Source: an uncultured Candidatus Saccharibacteria bacterium (GTDB lineage: Bacteria > Patescibacteriota > Saccharimonadia > Saccharimonadales > Saccharimonadaceae). Taken from it: a DNA stretch of 64,000 nucleotides. The stretch spans positions 1-64,000 of the forward strand of contig CAOJGQ010000002.1 in the NCBI GenBank assembly GCA_948435375.1, written 5' to 3'. Under the pieces are notes generated by a model, which was given only the letters and a program-made list of their open reading frames with translations, was not told the DNA's origin and did not search any database. Each line of letters opens with the position of its first letter. Positions within the stretch are counted from its first letter, which is position 1. The position numbers and the translations under genes were made by a program. Positions 25,852-34,312 of this stretch are shown piece by piece.

Positions 25852-26190
25852 ATGAGTAAAAAAGTTACACATCCACAGGATTATCGTTATGTTGTGTTTT
25901 CGGATGAGGCGGCGGGTTTTTCGTTCTTGACTCGTTCGACGGCGCAAAGTGAAGAGACGATTAAATGGGAGGACGGCAAGGAATATCCTTTGATCAAGGT
26001 GCAAATTTCTTCTGCCTCGCATCCCTTCTTCACTGGTGAAGAGAAAATCATCGACACGGAAGGTCGTGTTGACCGCTTTAAGGCGCGAGCGAAGCGGGCT
26101 GAAGAACTCCGCGCCAGCTTGGCTAACAAAGCTAAGAAAGCTGAAAAAGAAGCCGCCAAAAAGGCTGAGAAGTCAAGCGAAGGGGAATAG
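25852..26190 (+). CDS. rpmE2: 50S ribosomal protein bL31, cysteine-free type B, with basic tail
   Basis: Large-subunit bridge protein. Residues 1-80 match bL31 type B ([24 protein letters not shown], then [11 protein letters not shown]). None of the zinc-binding cysteines of type A are present. The last 30 or so residues are a Lys/Ala/Glu-rich tail ([18 protein letters not shown]). The mRNA is nearly leaderless: TGCTATAAT ends 10 bases before the ATG. A terminator follows at 26212. Confidence 0.93.
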   Translation: MSKKVTHPQDYRYVVFSDEAAGFSFLTRSTAQSEETIKWEDGKEYPLIKVQISSASHPFFTGEEKIIDTEGRVDRFKARAKRAEELRASLANKAKKAEKEAAKKAEKSSEGE

Positions 26191-26211
26191 GTTAGATTTT
26201 CCGTACAAAAG

Positions 26212-26245
26212 GATCACTCTGGCGAAGGTTAGGGTGATTTTTTTA
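26212..26245 (+). terminator. Terminator of rpmE2
   Basis: ATCACTCT pairs with AGGGTGAT (G-U pairs included), followed by seven T. Confidence 0.75.
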
Positions 26246-26267
26246 TAGCCGAGCATAGTAGTTGCGC

Positions 26268-26302
26268 ATAAAACAAGGAGGTCGTTCATTGACCTCCCTT
26301 TG
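26268..26302 (-). terminator. Terminator of the gene at 26397-26627
   Basis: AAGGAGGTC (26275-26283) pairs with GACCTCCCTT (26291-26300). The minus strand continues with a T-rich stretch. The 95 bases between it and the gene contain the 12-base palindrome TTATCATGATAA but no gene that I can support. Confidence 0.65.
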
Positions 26303-26396
26303 TGATAACGCCTAAAATCTCTGCTCTTCTTATTGGAGCTTTTACCATGGCTAGTTATCATGATAAGAATCACATACGCACTACCTGGCCTTCATG

Positions 26397-26627
26397 CTAT
26401 CTGTGATATCTTGCAACAAGGCTACTCGGATCTTTTCCAGCTGCTACATACCGATCATAGACCTCACTAGCTGATCCGGACCAACCGGTTTCATAGTCAT
26501 TGATGTGACCATCTATAAGTTGGCTCTTATCAGCGTTGACATAGGTACCGTATTGCTGCCCGCCATAGCCCGTTGGCTGGCTAAACATTGGACGATTTGC
26601 TTCGCGGTTGTCAGAGAATAATCTCAT
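26397..26627 (-). CDS. Small Gly/Tyr/Ser-rich soluble protein, unknown function
   Basis: 76 residues beginning MRLFSDNREANRPMFSQPTG and ending VAAGKDPSSLVARYHR. There is no signal or membrane segment. A GGGGGTG ribosome-binding site precedes the ATG. The middle (YGTYVNADKSQLIDGHINDY) is polar and rich in Tyr, Gly and Asp. It is flanked by its own terminator and by the pair of variable cassettes at 26833-27302. No family recognised; the good ribosome-binding site and terminator argue that it is real. Confidence 0.6.
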   Translation of the reverse strand: MRLFSDNREANRPMFSQPTGYGGQQYGTYVNADKSQLIDGHINDYETGWSGSASEVYDRYVAAGKDPSSLVARYHR

Positions 26628-26832
26628 ACATTTTCACCCCCTTTGTATGGATTTTGCCGGCAATAAAGTTGTAGGCAAATGATCCTAAAGTTCACATCAC
26701 TCTGCGAATGAGCAGAGCTTGCTTTTTTATTTTACTACATCTCCTTATTTTTAGCAATATTTATAATATGATTTTTAAAAATCTACAGGTTTTAACTTGC
26801 GGGCTCTATAAATATCTCTGAAAGTTCCTATA
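26628..26832. other. Gene-free AT-rich segment with one hairpin
   Basis: Upstream region of the small gene on the minus strand. CTCTGC/GCAGAG (26700-26717) followed by TTGCTTTTTT is a terminator shape on the plus strand, just ahead of cassette B. The remainder is AT-rich, with an in-frame TAA at 26809 that closes the cassette frame on its 5' side. I see no gene. Confidence 0.5.
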
Positions 26833-27024
26833 TATCTAACTCGTGGCGGGTATATGGATAGAAGTACTGGTTCTTTGAAGTTCGCAGATGTTGCGGGGTC
26901 CTACTGGGGAGCCAGCGCCTATCCATCCGCACCATATACATACTATCTCAACTTCAATAATACCGTCGTTGTTCCATCTGACTATAACTCTCGCTGGATT
27001 GGCTTTACGGTCCAAATTCCATAA
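26833..27024 (+). pseudogene. FISUMP-like variable cassette B, no start codon
   Basis: The only plus-strand cassette: 63 codons reading YLTRGGYMDRSTGSLKFADV at the start and RWIGFTVQIP at the end. The preceding in-frame codons (ISLKVPI) run back to a stop at 26809 without a start codon. The invariant 5' block ATATCTAACTCGTGGCGGG and 3' block GGCTTTACGGTCC are intact. The middle keeps the FISUMP pattern (SYWG, TYYLNFNN, VPSDYNSRWIGFTV) but differs from cassettes C, D and E at third positions too, so it may derive from another template. It forms an inverted pair with cassette C about 90 bases away. Confidence 0.62.
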
Positions 27025-27116
27025 TTGTAATAATTAGAAAGATGTCTAGTTTCAGTCACACTCGCGGACAGCTGTCCGCCGTAGGAGTTTTGCGCTTGAG
27101 GCTATTTTTGCCTAAG
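27025..27116. repeat. Palindromic spacer between inverted cassettes B and C
   Basis: Contains the perfect 16-base palindrome GCGGACAGCTGTCCGC (27064-27079) and a second hairpin CTTGAGGC/GCCTAAG. It lies between the 3' ends of two convergent cassettes, the position in which a DGR target-site hairpin would be found. No gene. Confidence 0.5.
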
Positions 27117-27302
27117 TCACCGGACCGTAAAGCCGCCCCAGCGATTGTTGTCGTGCGACGGGAAGACGTTAGCGCTATTGAAATTGAGGTAGTACGCAGA
27201 GAGCTCCGACGGGTAGGCAGGGATAGCCCAGTAGTCGCCACCGTCGCCCGCGACCCTCAAAGAGCCAGTAGCCATATTCATATACCCGCCACGAGTTAGA
27301 TA
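27117..27302 (-). pseudogene. FISUMP-like variable cassette C, joined to the helicase stop codon
   Basis: 61 codons from YLTRGGYMNMATGSLRVAGD to RWGGFTVR and a TGA. It is collinear with cassettes D and E without gaps. Its 5' flank is identical to that of cassette D over about 42 bases including the 5' block, and that identity ends in the TAA that is also the stop codon of the helicase gene (27324-27326). In frame the cassette is therefore preceded by a stop and has no start codon. Differences from D and E lie almost only at codon positions 1 and 2 (for example GAC/AGC/ATC and GGT/AAT/GTT). Confidence 0.68.
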
Positions 27303-27323
27303 TATAGGAGATTTTGAGATGTT

Positions 27324-30300
27324 TTAGCTCGACGGGTTAGAAGTGGCAATGAGTTTTTCAATGAAAGCTTTGACATCTTTCAGAGTGCGCGACTTGTCGG
27401 CAGGGATGTTTATCTCAGGATTGTCGAGGAAGTCAAGCGATTTGATCTGGTGATAAACGGCTTTGGCAAGCGTGCGGAGCTCTTGCTCGTCGGCAGCGTC
27501 ATATTCATAGACTTTGTCATAAACTTTACCTTCTTGGTCAGGTGAGACAAAGAGGATATGTCCGCGCGTGATACGATATTTTTGAAAACTGGGCGAATTA
27601 TTCAGAAGCAGTTTATAGAAGATAAGTTGCTGGCGATATTTGTAGAGATTAGGGCGACTTTCCCACTTTGCGTCGTGATACTTGCCAGTCTTAAAGTCAT
27701 AAATTTCAATCGTTTTAGCCTGATCGTCAATCTCGAGATGGTCGATTTTGCCAGTGATTGGGATATTATCAAAGCTCGGATGCTCGGGGTGGAGATTAAC
27801 TTCAGCTCGCGCGCCGGAATGACGAAGCAGCGCGCCAAACTGCTGCAAAGCAATCTCAAGGCCATACTTTCCTTTGTCAACGAGATCACGAATTTCCTGT
27901 TCGGGCAGTGGCATTTTTTGGGCTTCGGTTTGGTAAAATTCGATTGCCTGGGTGCCATCAAGACCATGACTAGTGATTTGTTCAAAAGTGGCGTGAATAA
28001 GATTACCATAGGCAATACTATCAGTGAGCGGTTCGTCGGGCGCACGGAGAATTTTGCGACGATAAATCTCTTCCGGGCCGGCAAAAATAATGTCAACGAA
28101 ACTAGTGAGGTCAGAAGCAGTCAAACGATAGTTCTCGAGACGCTTCTTCAGAATAAGTTTCAGGTTTGGCGACAAGGTTTGGTAATTACTCAGCCAGTGA
28201 TATTTAACATTCGTGAGATGGTCTGGTGTCGCGAGCTGTTCATGAACGTGAATAGTCTGTGCCTCTATCGGTAAGTAGGGAGAGTCGGGCTGAGAATTCT
28301 TCTCATCGCGCAGTTCGCCCAGATAGCTGAGGCGTGCCACCGTGCGACCGTTGAAATCGGTCACTGAATTCGTCATGATAAGATGATCACGCGCGCGAGT
28401 GATGGCGACAAAAAGCAGGCGAAGACGCTCGTCATCGGTGATGCCAGTATGACGAATCTGCAAGAGATTGCATGGCAAGGTGAAAGTCGTGTTATTTCCT
28501 TTCGCTTTTCCCCAGGCCATTTCATCCACGGCTAGCATGAAAACATGCTTAAACTCGAGTCCTTTACTTTTATGCGAAGACATGATCTGCACACAATCGG
28601 AGTCGTCTTGGTAACTACTAGTGCTCGAAATACTGGCGCCGGCCGCCGCATAGTCAGCCAACATGGCGACAAAATCAGCCAGCTTGGGCTGAGTATTCTG
28701 GAAATGCTTTGAGGTTGCATCGCGCAATGCTCCGAGATTTTCATAGAACTCCAGCTCCGCGCTGGGCGAAACGCCCGCGGCATAAAACTTAAGGTAGGGA
28801 GAAGTAAAGCCACCGAACGGTCTGGCACCGGTCGCATAATCCAGCCAAAGTTCAAGCGGCACTGTGAAGCTGGCTTGAACGAGCGCTGCGAGCCACTGAG
28901 CAAGCTGAGACAATTTCGCATCATCACCTTTTTGCAGATATTCGAGCGCGTTTGTACTGGTATGGGCTTTTTCGACTGCCAAAATCACCGCCAGCGGATC
29001 AAGCTCAAAACAAGGCAGCGCCAAAAGTTCAAGCAGACGGTGTTCAACGCGTTGACCACTAGCGAGGCCTTGGACAAATTCTGCGAGTACAATTAAGCCA
29101 TGGATTTTCTCATCTTCAAGGATGTTGGTTTTCTTTTCGTAAGCGATATTAATATCGTGGGTCTTTAGATGCGGCAAAAGTGGCGCGATATATTTATGTT
29201 TCGGCGCAATAACCGCAATGTCGCTCGGACTTTCGCCAGATTTGATCAGATCTGTGATTTGTCCAGCAATCCAAGCATATTCATCATCAGCAGTGAGAAA
29301 TTCGTGACGCTCGATTTGGCTTGCGGTTGACTCGACAGACTTCTGACTTGAACCGCTGGTCTGCAACTGCTTCGTACTGCTGGCACTTTTATCTCCTTGT
29401 CCTTCAGCCGTCTGCTTCGTCAAATCGCGCATCGAGCGCAGAATTTTGGCGACTTGGTGCTTTTTAGAAAAGCTTTCGTCGACTTGCTCGGCTACGCGAT
29501 GCGAAAAATCGAGAATTTCGCTAGTACTACGGTAATTATCGAGCAAAGTGACGATTTTGGCTTGATAATAATTCTGAAAATCGAGCAGATTCGACGCGCT
29601 GGCGCCCTGAAATTCAAAAATTGCTTGGTCATCATCCCCCACCGCCATGACGACCGGACTTTCGTAGTCGGTCAAAAGCTTGATAATTTCAAATTGCGAA
29701 GGATTGGTGTCTTGAAATTCGTCGAGGAGAATATATTGGAAAGTTTCAGAAAGACTGAGCCGGAAGCCACGATCATGTTTCAAAGCGCGAATTGCCTCCT
29801 CAATCATGTCGTCAAAATCATACCAACCTTCGGCGTGCAAAGTTTCGTCGTAACGTGACATAACATGCGAAAGTGAAAGGAGCTTTTTGTTCGCGATATA
29901 ATCTTTCAGGCGGAACTGATTATCATCGGTGCGTTCGAAGCGGCGGTTTTTCCAGGCGGTGAGCGGGGAAACCGACGGCTTCTCCTTCGCTTCGGCTTCG
30001 TCGATCAGCTCTTTCAATTCACGCGCCAGAATGTTAGCAATTGGCTCGATACTGCCAACAATCGGCTCAGGGCTGGAGAATTTGGCCAAAACCGTGAGGA
30101 TTGGTAGATAAACTTGTTCTAAGGCCGCTGCAAATTTCATACGCGGGACTAACTTTTCTAGAAGAGGCGAGATCTCGAGTGAAAGATTGCTACTATCCTC
30201 AAGATTGCGCTCAGCAATAGCTCTAAGATCGTCGCTCGAAAGCCGGGCAGACTTGGTCTTGCTAATCGTATCAATCAAGTCATTAATGTCGGCGGTTTTA

Positions 30301-30692
30301 AGAATATCGGTGGCAGGTAGCTTCTCGCGAATTTGGCGGAAAATTTTATGTTTAATAATGTCATCGGCGGTAGAGTCAAAGTTACGGTCGAGGTTTTCGG
30401 CATAGTTTTTATAACGTTCGAGGATACTGGTGCCAAAAGCGTGGTAAGTGTGGATGTTCACCTTGGCTGCAGCCTGGCCAACCATGGTGCCAAGGCGGTC
30501 GCGCATGTTGCTGGCGCCGGATTCGGTGAAGGTGAGACAAAGGATGTTTTCGGGATTAGTGTCGGTGTGCTCGAGAATGTAGGCGACTTTGGCCGAAAGC
30601 AGTTGCGTTTTGCCGGTGCCCGGACCAGCCAAAACCAGGAGTGGCCCCTCAATATATTCAACGGCAGATTGTTGTTCCTTGTTCAAACCCAT
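27324..30692 (-). CDS. UvrD/Rep-family helicase with C-terminal PD-(D/E)XK nuclease
   Basis: Superfamily 1A DNA helicase for recombinational repair, similar to AddA/RecB or to actinobacterial UvrD-nuclease fusions. Walker A is LAGPGTGKTQLL near residue 20, the DEXX box is LLDEFQDTNPSQFE near 330, then GDDDQAIFEFQGAS and the C-terminal helicase motifs (IMSSHKSKGLEFKHVF, RLLFVAITRARDHL). Residues 940-1090 form a RecB-type nuclease (GKIDHLEIDDQAKTIEIYDF, then KTGKYHD). 1122 residues. The mRNA is nearly leaderless: TATAAT ends eight bases before the ATG. The stop codon abuts variable cassette C. Confidence 0.93.
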   Translation of the reverse strand: MGLNKEQQSAVEYIEGPLLVLAGPGTGKTQLLSAKVAYILEHTDTNPENILCLTFTESGASNMRDRLGTMVGQAAAKVNIHTYHAFGTSILERYKNYAENLDRNFDSTADDIIKHKIFRQIREKLPATDILKTADINDLIDTISKTKSARLSSDDLRAIAERNLEDSSNLSLEISPLLEKLVPRMKFAAALEQVYLPILTVLAKFSSPEPIVGSIEPIANILARELKELIDEAEAKEKPSVSPLTAWKNRRFERTDDNQFRLKDYIANKKLLSLSHVMSRYDETLHAEGWYDFDDMIEEAIRALKHDRGFRLSLSETFQYILLDEFQDTNPSQFEIIKLLTDYESPVVMAVGDDDQAIFEFQGASASNLLDFQNYYQAKIVTLLDNYRSTSEILDFSHRVAEQVDESFSKKHQVAKILRSMRDLTKQTAEGQGDKSASSTKQLQTSGSSQKSVESTASQIERHEFLTADDEYAWIAGQITDLIKSGESPSDIAVIAPKHKYIAPLLPHLKTHDINIAYEKKTNILEDEKIHGLIVLAEFVQGLASGQRVEHRLLELLALPCFELDPLAVILAVEKAHTSTNALEYLQKGDDAKLSQLAQWLAALVQASFTVPLELWLDYATGARPFGGFTSPYLKFYAAGVSPSAELEFYENLGALRDATSKHFQNTQPKLADFVAMLADYAAAGASISSTSSYQDDSDCVQIMSSHKSKGLEFKHVFMLAVDEMAWGKAKGNNTTFTLPCNLLQIRHTGITDDERLRLLFVAITRARDHLIMTNSVTDFNGRTVARLSYLGELRDEKNSQPDSPYLPIEAQTIHVHEQLATPDHLTNVKYHWLSNYQTLSPNLKLILKKRLENYRLTASDLTSFVDIIFAGPEEIYRRKILRAPDEPLTDSIAYGNLIHATFEQITSHGLDGTQAIEFYQTEAQKMPLPEQEIRDLVDKGKYGLEIALQQFGALLRHSGARAEVNLHPEHPSFDNIPITGKIDHLEIDDQAKTIEIYDFKTGKYHDAKWESRPNLYKYRQQLIFYKLLLNNSPSFQKYRITRGHILFVSPDQEGKVYDKVYEYDAADEQELRTLAKAVYHQIKSLDFLDNPEINIPADKSRTLKDVKAFIEKLIATSNPSS

Positions 30693-30720
30693 ATAATTAT
30701 TATAGCACTGATTGCGCGTC

Positions 30721-31926
30721 TTACCGGCGTTGGAGAACGATAAGATTCTCTAGGTGCGGGGTGCGGGGGAAGAAATTGAAAGGCTGGACATGGGCAATTT
30801 CGTAGGCTTTGGTTAGCATGACAACATCGCGTGCCTGAGTGGCGGGATTGCAGGAAAGATAAATGATCGTGGGCGGCAGAACAGTCAAGAAACGCTCAAT
30901 AAGCTTCGGATCACAGCCAGCGCGCGGCGGATCAACAATGACGGTTTGGTCGGGCTGGACATACTCGAGAGCGTCTTCGGATTTAGCAAGGATAGTCTTG
31001 GCATTTGTAAACTTGGCATTATTCTCAAGTTCCCGGTAGGCCGATTTGTCGCACTCCACCAAAGTCAACCTGCGATCGGCTGCCACCGAAAGTCCAATCG
31101 TCCCCACCCCAGCATAGAGATCTAGCACTTGGTCGGTCTGAACGAATTGCGCGATTTCCCGAAGTGCCATTTCATAGACTAGCAAATTAATCTGGAAAAA
31201 GCCGTTGGGTGAATAACTATATTCACGGCCTAGGATTGTGTCATGTAATTCCGGGAAAACTGGTCGTGGTTGATGATTGATAAACGGTCCACCGGCCACC
31301 TCACCAGTTTGGCTGGCGCGCAGCAAAACTGATTGAATACTGCGAGCGTCAACTTTCTGTGCATTGAGGTTATGGACGATTTCCTGCATTTTTTGCCAGA
31401 TTTCTGGTCGCTCAATGCTCGATTTCTCAATCGGCAGTTTGCGGTGCGAGCCGCGCTGATGAAAAGCCGGAAAAATCTGCGCCGTTTCGTGGTCGTAGTA
31501 GAGCGCGTATTCCATTTTGTTGCGATAAAAATATTCCTGGCCATCGGTCTGTACGCTAAAATCCGTCGGCAAAGTGATTTTCTGCTGTCGAAAATTTTCG
31601 CGCAAAATCTGGGCTTTCTGCGCCAATTCGGATTCATAAGTCATAATTTGCCAAGGTGAAGTCGAGAGATAGCAGGCGTCGCGCGGCTCGATGCGCGAAC
31701 TTGAGGCTTGCTCGATTTTGGTAGCAATACCTTGCAAATAGCTAGATTTGGATTTCGTAAGCTGAAATTCGGTGATGATTTCGCCCGGCAGAGCATTCCA
31801 AAGCATAACTTTTTTACCATCCGCGAGCGTACCTAAGGCCTCACCGCCGGGAATAAGCTTTTCAACAATTATTCGTTCTGTGATATATTTTTCACAGTTT
31901 TTGGCGGTTTTTGAGCGATTTTTCAT
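30721..31926 (-). CDS. TrmA/RlmD-family RNA (uracil-5) methyltransferase
   Basis: SAM-dependent enzyme modifying uridine in tRNA or 23S rRNA. An N-terminal TRAM domain (ERIIVEKLIPGGEALGTLAD) is followed by the Rossmann core (VLDLYAGVGTIGLSVA), then VDPPRAGCDPKLIERF with the general base region, YLSCNPATQARD carrying the catalytic cysteine, and the family end NFFPRTPHLENLIVL. The iron-sulfur cysteines of RlmD are not evident. Which RNA it modifies cannot be told. It lies 35 bases after the ABC permease and may share its transcript. Confidence 0.92.
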   Translation of the reverse strand: MKNRSKTAKNCEKYITERIIVEKLIPGGEALGTLADGKKVMLWNALPGEIITEFQLTKSKSSYLQGIATKIEQASSSRIEPRDACYLSTSPWQIMTYESELAQKAQILRENFRQQKITLPTDFSVQTDGQEYFYRNKMEYALYYDHETAQIFPAFHQRGSHRKLPIEKSSIERPEIWQKMQEIVHNLNAQKVDARSIQSVLLRASQTGEVAGGPFINHQPRPVFPELHDTILGREYSYSPNGFFQINLLVYEMALREIAQFVQTDQVLDLYAGVGTIGLSVAADRRLTLVECDKSAYRELENNAKFTNAKTILAKSEDALEYVQPDQTVIVDPPRAGCDPKLIERFLTVLPPTIIYLSCNPATQARDVVMLTKAYEIAHVQPFNFFPRTPHLENLIVLQRR

Positions 31927-31961
31927 GATTTTTGCACTTTTTTATTCGTTTGGTGATATAT

Positions 31962-33263
31962 TTATTCGTAGCGCAAGGCATCAATTGGGTTTTTCTTGGC
32001 GGCTTTTCGAGCCGGCATGGTACCAGCCAAGAAGGCGATAAACATGATAATACCGACGATGGGGAGGATATTTTCGGGGGTGAATTTCATCAGCTCAAAA
32101 GTCGGGAAAACCTCGAGAAAACCACCCGGAGCGTGGGTATAATAATTTGCAAGGTAGCCAATACCAACCGAAGCCGCGACACCGAGCACTGAACCCCAGA
32201 AACCTAGCAAAATTGCTTCGACCGCAAAGCTGAGGAAAATCTTGAATGAGGACATGCCGAGCGCCTTATCGAGACCAATTTCACGCGTACGTTCCTCAAC
32301 TGACATGTAGAGGGTGTTGATAATCCCAATCGCAGCGGCCACGAGCGCAATCGCCCCGAAAACCATAAAGACAATCATGATGACATCAAAGAACGAACGA
32401 ATCATGCCCATCATATCTTCCACAGTGATGCCAGTGTAGCCGGCTTTTTCCAAGACATCTTTGATTTCGTCAGCACTGTATTTTGAATTGTCAAACTGGG
32501 CTTGCAGAGCATAAACTGAGGATTTCTGTTCGTCGGAAAAATATTTGGTGTTTTCCTTGTAGATAGCGGCTTCGAGATTGTCGGAGACTAGTGATGCGTC
32601 GATTGCAACCACGCCCGGAGCAATCACGCCGACCACGGTAGCCTCAAACTTTTTTAGTTCCTTAGTCATGGGGTCTTCGGTGGTGAGGGTCACTTTCTGG
32701 CCGAGCGCTGCTTCGTCGGATTTGAAACCGAGTACTTCAGGATAGCCAGACTGGAGGGTGATTTCATAATTCTTTGCATCACGCTCCGGCAGACGACCGG
32801 CAGTAGTGGCGATTGTAAATTTCCCTGGAATCATGCGACCAATCTGAATTTGATATTTATTGTCAGATTTTTTGCTAGTGATATATTCAACCGAGACCAG
32901 GCGATTTTCTTGTACGCTGTCAACGATAATGCCGTCGAGTTGTTTGATTTCGGCGATGTCATCTTGGTCGAGGGTTTGAATCGTGCCGCCAGCTTGGTAT
33001 TCGACGGGCTTGGTGCCGCCCATACCCATGGCACTACCACTCATCATGCTATTCATCGTCCCGGATGCCGTGATCATGAGGTAGTCTTCACCGCCGAGGC
33101 TCTGCGTCTGTTCGTCGATAAAATCGTTCACTCCAGTATTGATTGCGGCGTTCAGAATAATCGTCAAACTGCCGACAAAAATCGCTAAGATGGTTAGGAA
33201 AGTGCGCAGCTTGTTGCGGAAAAGATTATGGTTGGCAGTACGAATGAGATCAAATAGACGCAT
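31962..33263 (-). CDS. MacB-like ABC transporter permease
   Basis: One N-terminal membrane helix (LRTFLTILAIFVGSLTIILNAA), a periplasmic-type MacB_PCD domain of about 240 residues, and three C-terminal helices (FMVFGAIALVAAAIGIINTLYM and on) forming an FtsX domain. EERTREIGLDKALGMSS is the cytoplasmic coupling motif. MacB-type machines work by mechanotransmission and often handle peptides, lipoproteins or toxins; the substrate here is unknown. Its ATG overlaps the ATPase stop (TAATG). Confidence 0.92.
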   Translation of the reverse strand: MRLFDLIRTANHNLFRNKLRTFLTILAIFVGSLTIILNAAINTGVNDFIDEQTQSLGGEDYLMITASGTMNSMMSGSAMGMGGTKPVEYQAGGTIQTLDQDDIAEIKQLDGIIVDSVQENRLVSVEYITSKKSDNKYQIQIGRMIPGKFTIATTAGRLPERDAKNYEITLQSGYPEVLGFKSDEAALGQKVTLTTEDPMTKELKKFEATVVGVIAPGVVAIDASLVSDNLEAAIYKENTKYFSDEQKSSVYALQAQFDNSKYSADEIKDVLEKAGYTGITVEDMMGMIRSFFDVIMIVFMVFGAIALVAAAIGIINTLYMSVEERTREIGLDKALGMSSFKIFLSFAVEAILLGFWGSVLGVAASVGIGYLANYYTHAPGGFLEVFPTFELMKFTPENILPIVGIIMFIAFLAGTMPARKAAKKNPIDALRYE

Positions 33264-34201
33264 TAGGCTTCCTCCTTTTTGGTGGTTTTCTTGCGCGCGC
33301 TAGAACGCGTGGTTTTGGCAGTTTTAGTGGTTGAGTCGGATGTTTTCTCGTCTGGTTCATCAGATTTCGAAGTTTTCCCAGTCCGGCTAGACTTTACGGC
33401 ACGCTTGGCGGCGGCAGCGGTGGCCTTGGCAAGCTCGCCGAGTTCAGAATCTTCGTCGACGTTGGCGGTCAGGTGGGTGACACGCGTAGTAGTAGACTTG
33501 CGGGCGCGTGATTTCTTCGGCTTGGCACCGGTCGAAATCTCGCCGTCGACGATGCGAATCTGGCGGTCACAAAGCTTTGCCAAGTCTTCGTCGTGCGTGA
33601 CAATCACCAGCGTAACGCCCTTCTTTTTATTCAGATCGAAGAGCAGCTTCGTAATCATCTCGCCGGTCACGGAGTCGAGGTTGCCGGTCGGTTCGTCAGC
33701 AAAGAGGATTTTCGGATGGTTGACAATGGCGCGAGCGATACAGACGCGTTGCTTTTGACCGCCGGAAAGGTTGTTGGCCTTGAACTTGATTCGTTCGGAA
33801 AGGCCGACCGTACCGAGAGCCTTGGCGGCCATGTTTTTGCGAGCTTTGCGGCGGATTTTAGCGATTTTGAGCGGCAACATGACGTTTTCGATCACGGTGT
33901 CCTGGGGGTTCATAAAAAACTGCTGAAAAACAAAGCCAAAGGTGGCGTTGCGCAGCTTATTGAGCTTGCGATTGCGAAGTTTAGTCGAGTCAACGCCGTC
34001 AATCTTGATGCTGCCAGAAGTTGGGCGATCGAGCAGGGCGAGCAAATGCATCAAAGTCGACTTACCCGAACCGGATTTGCCGACGATTGCAACCGATTCG
34101 CCTTCATAAATATCAAGGTCAATATGTTTCAAGGCTTCAAAAGCCGTCGAGCGTTTACCATAGACTTTTACCAAGTCTCTTACTTCAATCACCGTATTCA
34201 T
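33263..34201 (-). CDS. ABC transporter ATP-binding protein, MacB/LolD type, with basic tail
   Basis: Walker A GKSGSGKST near residue 41, the Q-loop, signature LSGGQKQR, and Walker B ILFADEPTG, followed by the conserved VIVTHDEDLA. Residues 1-225 are the ATPase. The last 85 or so residues are a Lys/Ser/Thr/Arg-rich low-complexity tail (SSRTGKTSKSDEPDEKTSDS) without known function. It pairs with the downstream MacB-like permease. The promoter is leaderless (TGTGCTATAAT, seven bases, ATG). Confidence 0.93.
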   Translation of the reverse strand: MNTVIEVRDLVKVYGKRSTAFEALKHIDLDIYEGESVAIVGKSGSGKSTLMHLLALLDRPTSGSIKIDGVDSTKLRNRKLNKLRNATFGFVFQQFFMNPQDTVIENVMLPLKIAKIRRKARKNMAAKALGTVGLSERIKFKANNLSGGQKQRVCIARAIVNHPKILFADEPTGNLDSVTGEMITKLLFDLNKKKGVTLVIVTHDEDLAKLCDRQIRIVDGEISTGAKPKKSRARKSTTTRVTHLTANVDEDSELGELAKATAAAAKRAVKSSRTGKTSKSDEPDEKTSDSTTKTAKTTRSSARKKTTKKEEA

Positions 34202-34253
34202 AGCAGAGATTATAGCACAATTTTCTCAGAAAGGCTAGATTTTTCGGTTTTTA

Positions 34254-34282
34254 TTGACTTTTTCAGCTAAGTGTGCTATAAT
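34254..34282 (+). promoter_or_regulatory. Strong promoter directed against the 3' end of cysS
   Basis: TTGACT, 17 bases, TATAAT with an extended TGC and the initiation sequence GGAGGGATAG. No plus-strand gene follows; transcription would be antisense to cysS. The same promoter class drives real genes elsewhere in the window. Confidence 0.55.
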
Positions 34283-34312
34283 GGAGGGATAGAGTGCCTT
34301 ATTTTGGCCAAA

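Noticed and set aside
26628-27326. CRISPR array or integron attC array among the repeats
   Set aside because: Repeats are few, unevenly spaced over 54 kb and include coding cores. There is no regular spacer pattern, no integrase and no paired attC core (GTTRRRY) arrangement.
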